From Bacteriovoracaceae bacterium (GTDB lineage: Bacteria; Bdellovibrionota; Bacteriovoracia; Bacteriovoracales; Bacteriovoracaceae): DNA of 64,000 bases. Below are positions 62,886-64,000 of the stretch, one piece after another (the stretch's first letter is position 1; every line of letters starts with the position of its first letter). The notes below the pieces were generated by a model. It had not been told where the DNA came from, did not search any database, and worked only from the letters and a program-made list of their open reading frames with translations. The DNA is taken from assembly GCA_947446575.1 (NCBI GenBank), contig CANFHC010000005.1:90948-154947 (forward strand), written 5' to 3'. The position numbers were made by a program, and so were the translations under genes.

Positions 62886-63992
62886 ATGTTTACTTTCGAA
62901 AAATTATACTCAATGGGACACGAAGAAGTCGTCTTTTTTTCAGACTCTTCTTGTAACTTAAAAGCAATTGTTGCCATTCACAACACAACTCTTGGCCCTG
63001 CTTTAGGCGGAACGAGAATGTGGAACTACAAAACAATTGATGAAGCAATCGAAGATGCTCTTCGTTTGTCTCGTGGAATGACTTATAAAAACGCTATCTC
63101 TGGTTTACATCTCGGTGGTGGTAAAGCAGTTATCATGGGCGATCCAACTAAAGATAAATCAGAAGCTCTGTTTAGATCATACGGAAGATTTGTTGAATCA
63201 CTAAACGGTCGTTACATCACGGCTGAAGATGTGAATACAACTGTTGATGACATGGAATACATTTTTTCTGAAACAAATAACGTAACTGGTGTTGCGGAAA
63301 TTAATGGTGGATCTGGAAACCCATCTCCTTGGACAGCTCGTGGAGTTTTCCGTGGAATGGAAGCTAGTGCTTTAAAAGTTTTTGGCGACAGATCACTTAA
63401 AGGAAAAGTTGTTGCTCTTCAAGGTGCGGGTTCTGTAGGAACTCACTTGGGAAGACACCTTTACGAATCAGGAGCGAAAGTAATCTTCACTGATATGAAC
63501 GAAGATAATATAGCTCGTTTTAAAGAAACAGTACCTAATGCCGAGTTCGTAGGCCTGAATGATATCTACGATGTCAAAGCTGATATCTATGCTCCATGTG
63601 CTTTAGGTGCAACAGTGAACGATCAAACGATTGATAGATTAAAAGTAAAAATTATCTGTGGTGCTGCTAACAACCAACTAGCAGAAAACCGTCACGGTGA
63701 TATGTTAAAAGAAAAAGGAATTCTCTATGCTCCAGACTACCTGATCAATGCAGGTGGAGTTATGAACGTGTCGATCGAGTTTGAAGGTTGGTCAGCTGAG
63801 AAGGCAACTAAGATGGTTGATAAAATTTATGATACGACTCTTAAGATCTTTAAAATGTCAGACGAGCAAAATATTCCAGTCTATAAAGCGACAGATTTAA
63901 TGGCAGAGCAAAGAATTGCTTCAATTAAGAATATCAGAGGAAAATACCTTGGTAATCTAAGCCATAGATTCCCAGGAAGAAAAGGGAAGTAG
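62886..63992 (+). CDS. Leucine dehydrogenase (Glu/Leu/Phe/Val dehydrogenase family)
   Basis: NAD-dependent enzyme of 368 residues that deaminates branched-chain amino acids to keto acids. GPALGGTRMW, MTYKNAISGLHLGGGKAVIMGD (catalytic Lys region), ITAEDVNTTVDDMEYI and GAGSVGTHLGRHL (NAD fold) are typical. GAGG lies before the ATG. It would let a predator use amino acids as carbon and nitrogen source. The gene ends 8 bases before the window edge. Confidence 0.92.
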   Translation: MFTFEKLYSMGHEEVVFFSDSSCNLKAIVAIHNTTLGPALGGTRMWNYKTIDEAIEDALRLSRGMTYKNAISGLHLGGGKAVIMGDPTKDKSEALFRSYGRFVESLNGRYITAEDVNTTVDDMEYIFSETNNVTGVAEINGGSGNPSPWTARGVFRGMEASALKVFGDRSLKGKVVALQGAGSVGTHLGRHLYESGAKVIFTDMNEDNIARFKETVPNAEFVGLNDIYDVKADIYAPCALGATVNDQTIDRLKVKIICGAANNQLAENRHGDMLKEKGILYAPDYLINAGGVMNVSIEFEGWSAEKATKMVDKIYDTTLKIFKMSDEQNIPVYKATDLMAEQRIASIKNIRGKYLGNLSHRFPGRKGK

Positions 63993-64000
63993 GATTTCAA

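Overview
This window is a gene-dense, AT-rich, Gram-negative chromosome segment. It carries one tRNA and no rRNA, IS element, prophage or CRISPR array. The best guess is a predatory bacterium of the Bdellovibrionota, more like the low-GC Bacteriovorax/Peredibacter/Halobacteriovorax group than Bdellovibrio. The assignment rests on gene content: an RNase Y, a tad-type secretion gene in a forkhead-associated (FHA) operon, short AMP nucleosidase, NagB-II, many secreted lipoproteins, an NtrC-like regulator and leucine dehydrogenase. It is inference, not a database result.

Layout. Positions 1-9250 hold dnaJ, an LpoA-like lipoprotein, AMP nucleosidase, mreB, a PilZ-like gene, a lipoprotein and two oligopeptide-type ABC permeases, followed by nagZ at 9260. 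Positions 10437-17808 form one compact operon: tadC-like, DUF192, three FHA membrane proteins and a PP2C phosphatase. Positions 17899-25164 carry a response regulator, birA-like ligase, rph, rdgB, tRNA-Pro and smc. Positions 25200-35700 are more accessory: a membrane-tethered VOC protein, a hydrolase, two pilin-like genes, a GT-C membrane protein with an ACP and an AMP-ligase, a stretch of apparent gene decay, and a nitrate/sulfonate/thiamine-precursor type ABC transporter. Positions 36200-39200 hold nagK-nagA-nagB-II on the minus strand. Positions 39250-50160 hold secreted proteins, lolA, an Slt-like transglycosylase, rimO, a giant Ig-like lipoprotein and a sigma-54 activator with a tiny histidine-kinase-like partner. 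Positions 50200-64000 hold epmA, ftsY, zapA, a 5-FCL gene, rny, an SDR, dus, a Nudix gene, a CNNM/CorC protein, a TrxR-like flavoprotein, a ribosome-hibernation-like protein, a ferredoxin and leucine dehydrogenase.

How the genes fit together. A strong theme is cell-wall handling: MreB, an LpoA-like activator, Slt, NagZ, Dpp/Opp-type permeases and a full GlcNAc kinase-deacetylase-deaminase route to fructose-6-phosphate. This would suit a predator that consumes peptidoglycan of its prey as well as recycling its own. A second theme is phosphothreonine signalling (three FHA proteins plus a PP2C phosphatase) attached to a Tad-type inner-membrane platform. This is the best candidate in the window for an undescribed system.

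The most checkable new observations are: a 34-residue very basic protein gene at 3505-3609 (minus); a CNNM gene whose only good start is an ATA codon at 59692; a possible second non-standard start at 28139; a 67-residue free-standing His-kinase dimerisation-like protein behind a sigma-54 regulator; a terminator-like hairpin inside the gene after mreB; and six Cys/Trp repeats in the 1282-residue lipoprotein. All functional calls come from reading motifs by eye.
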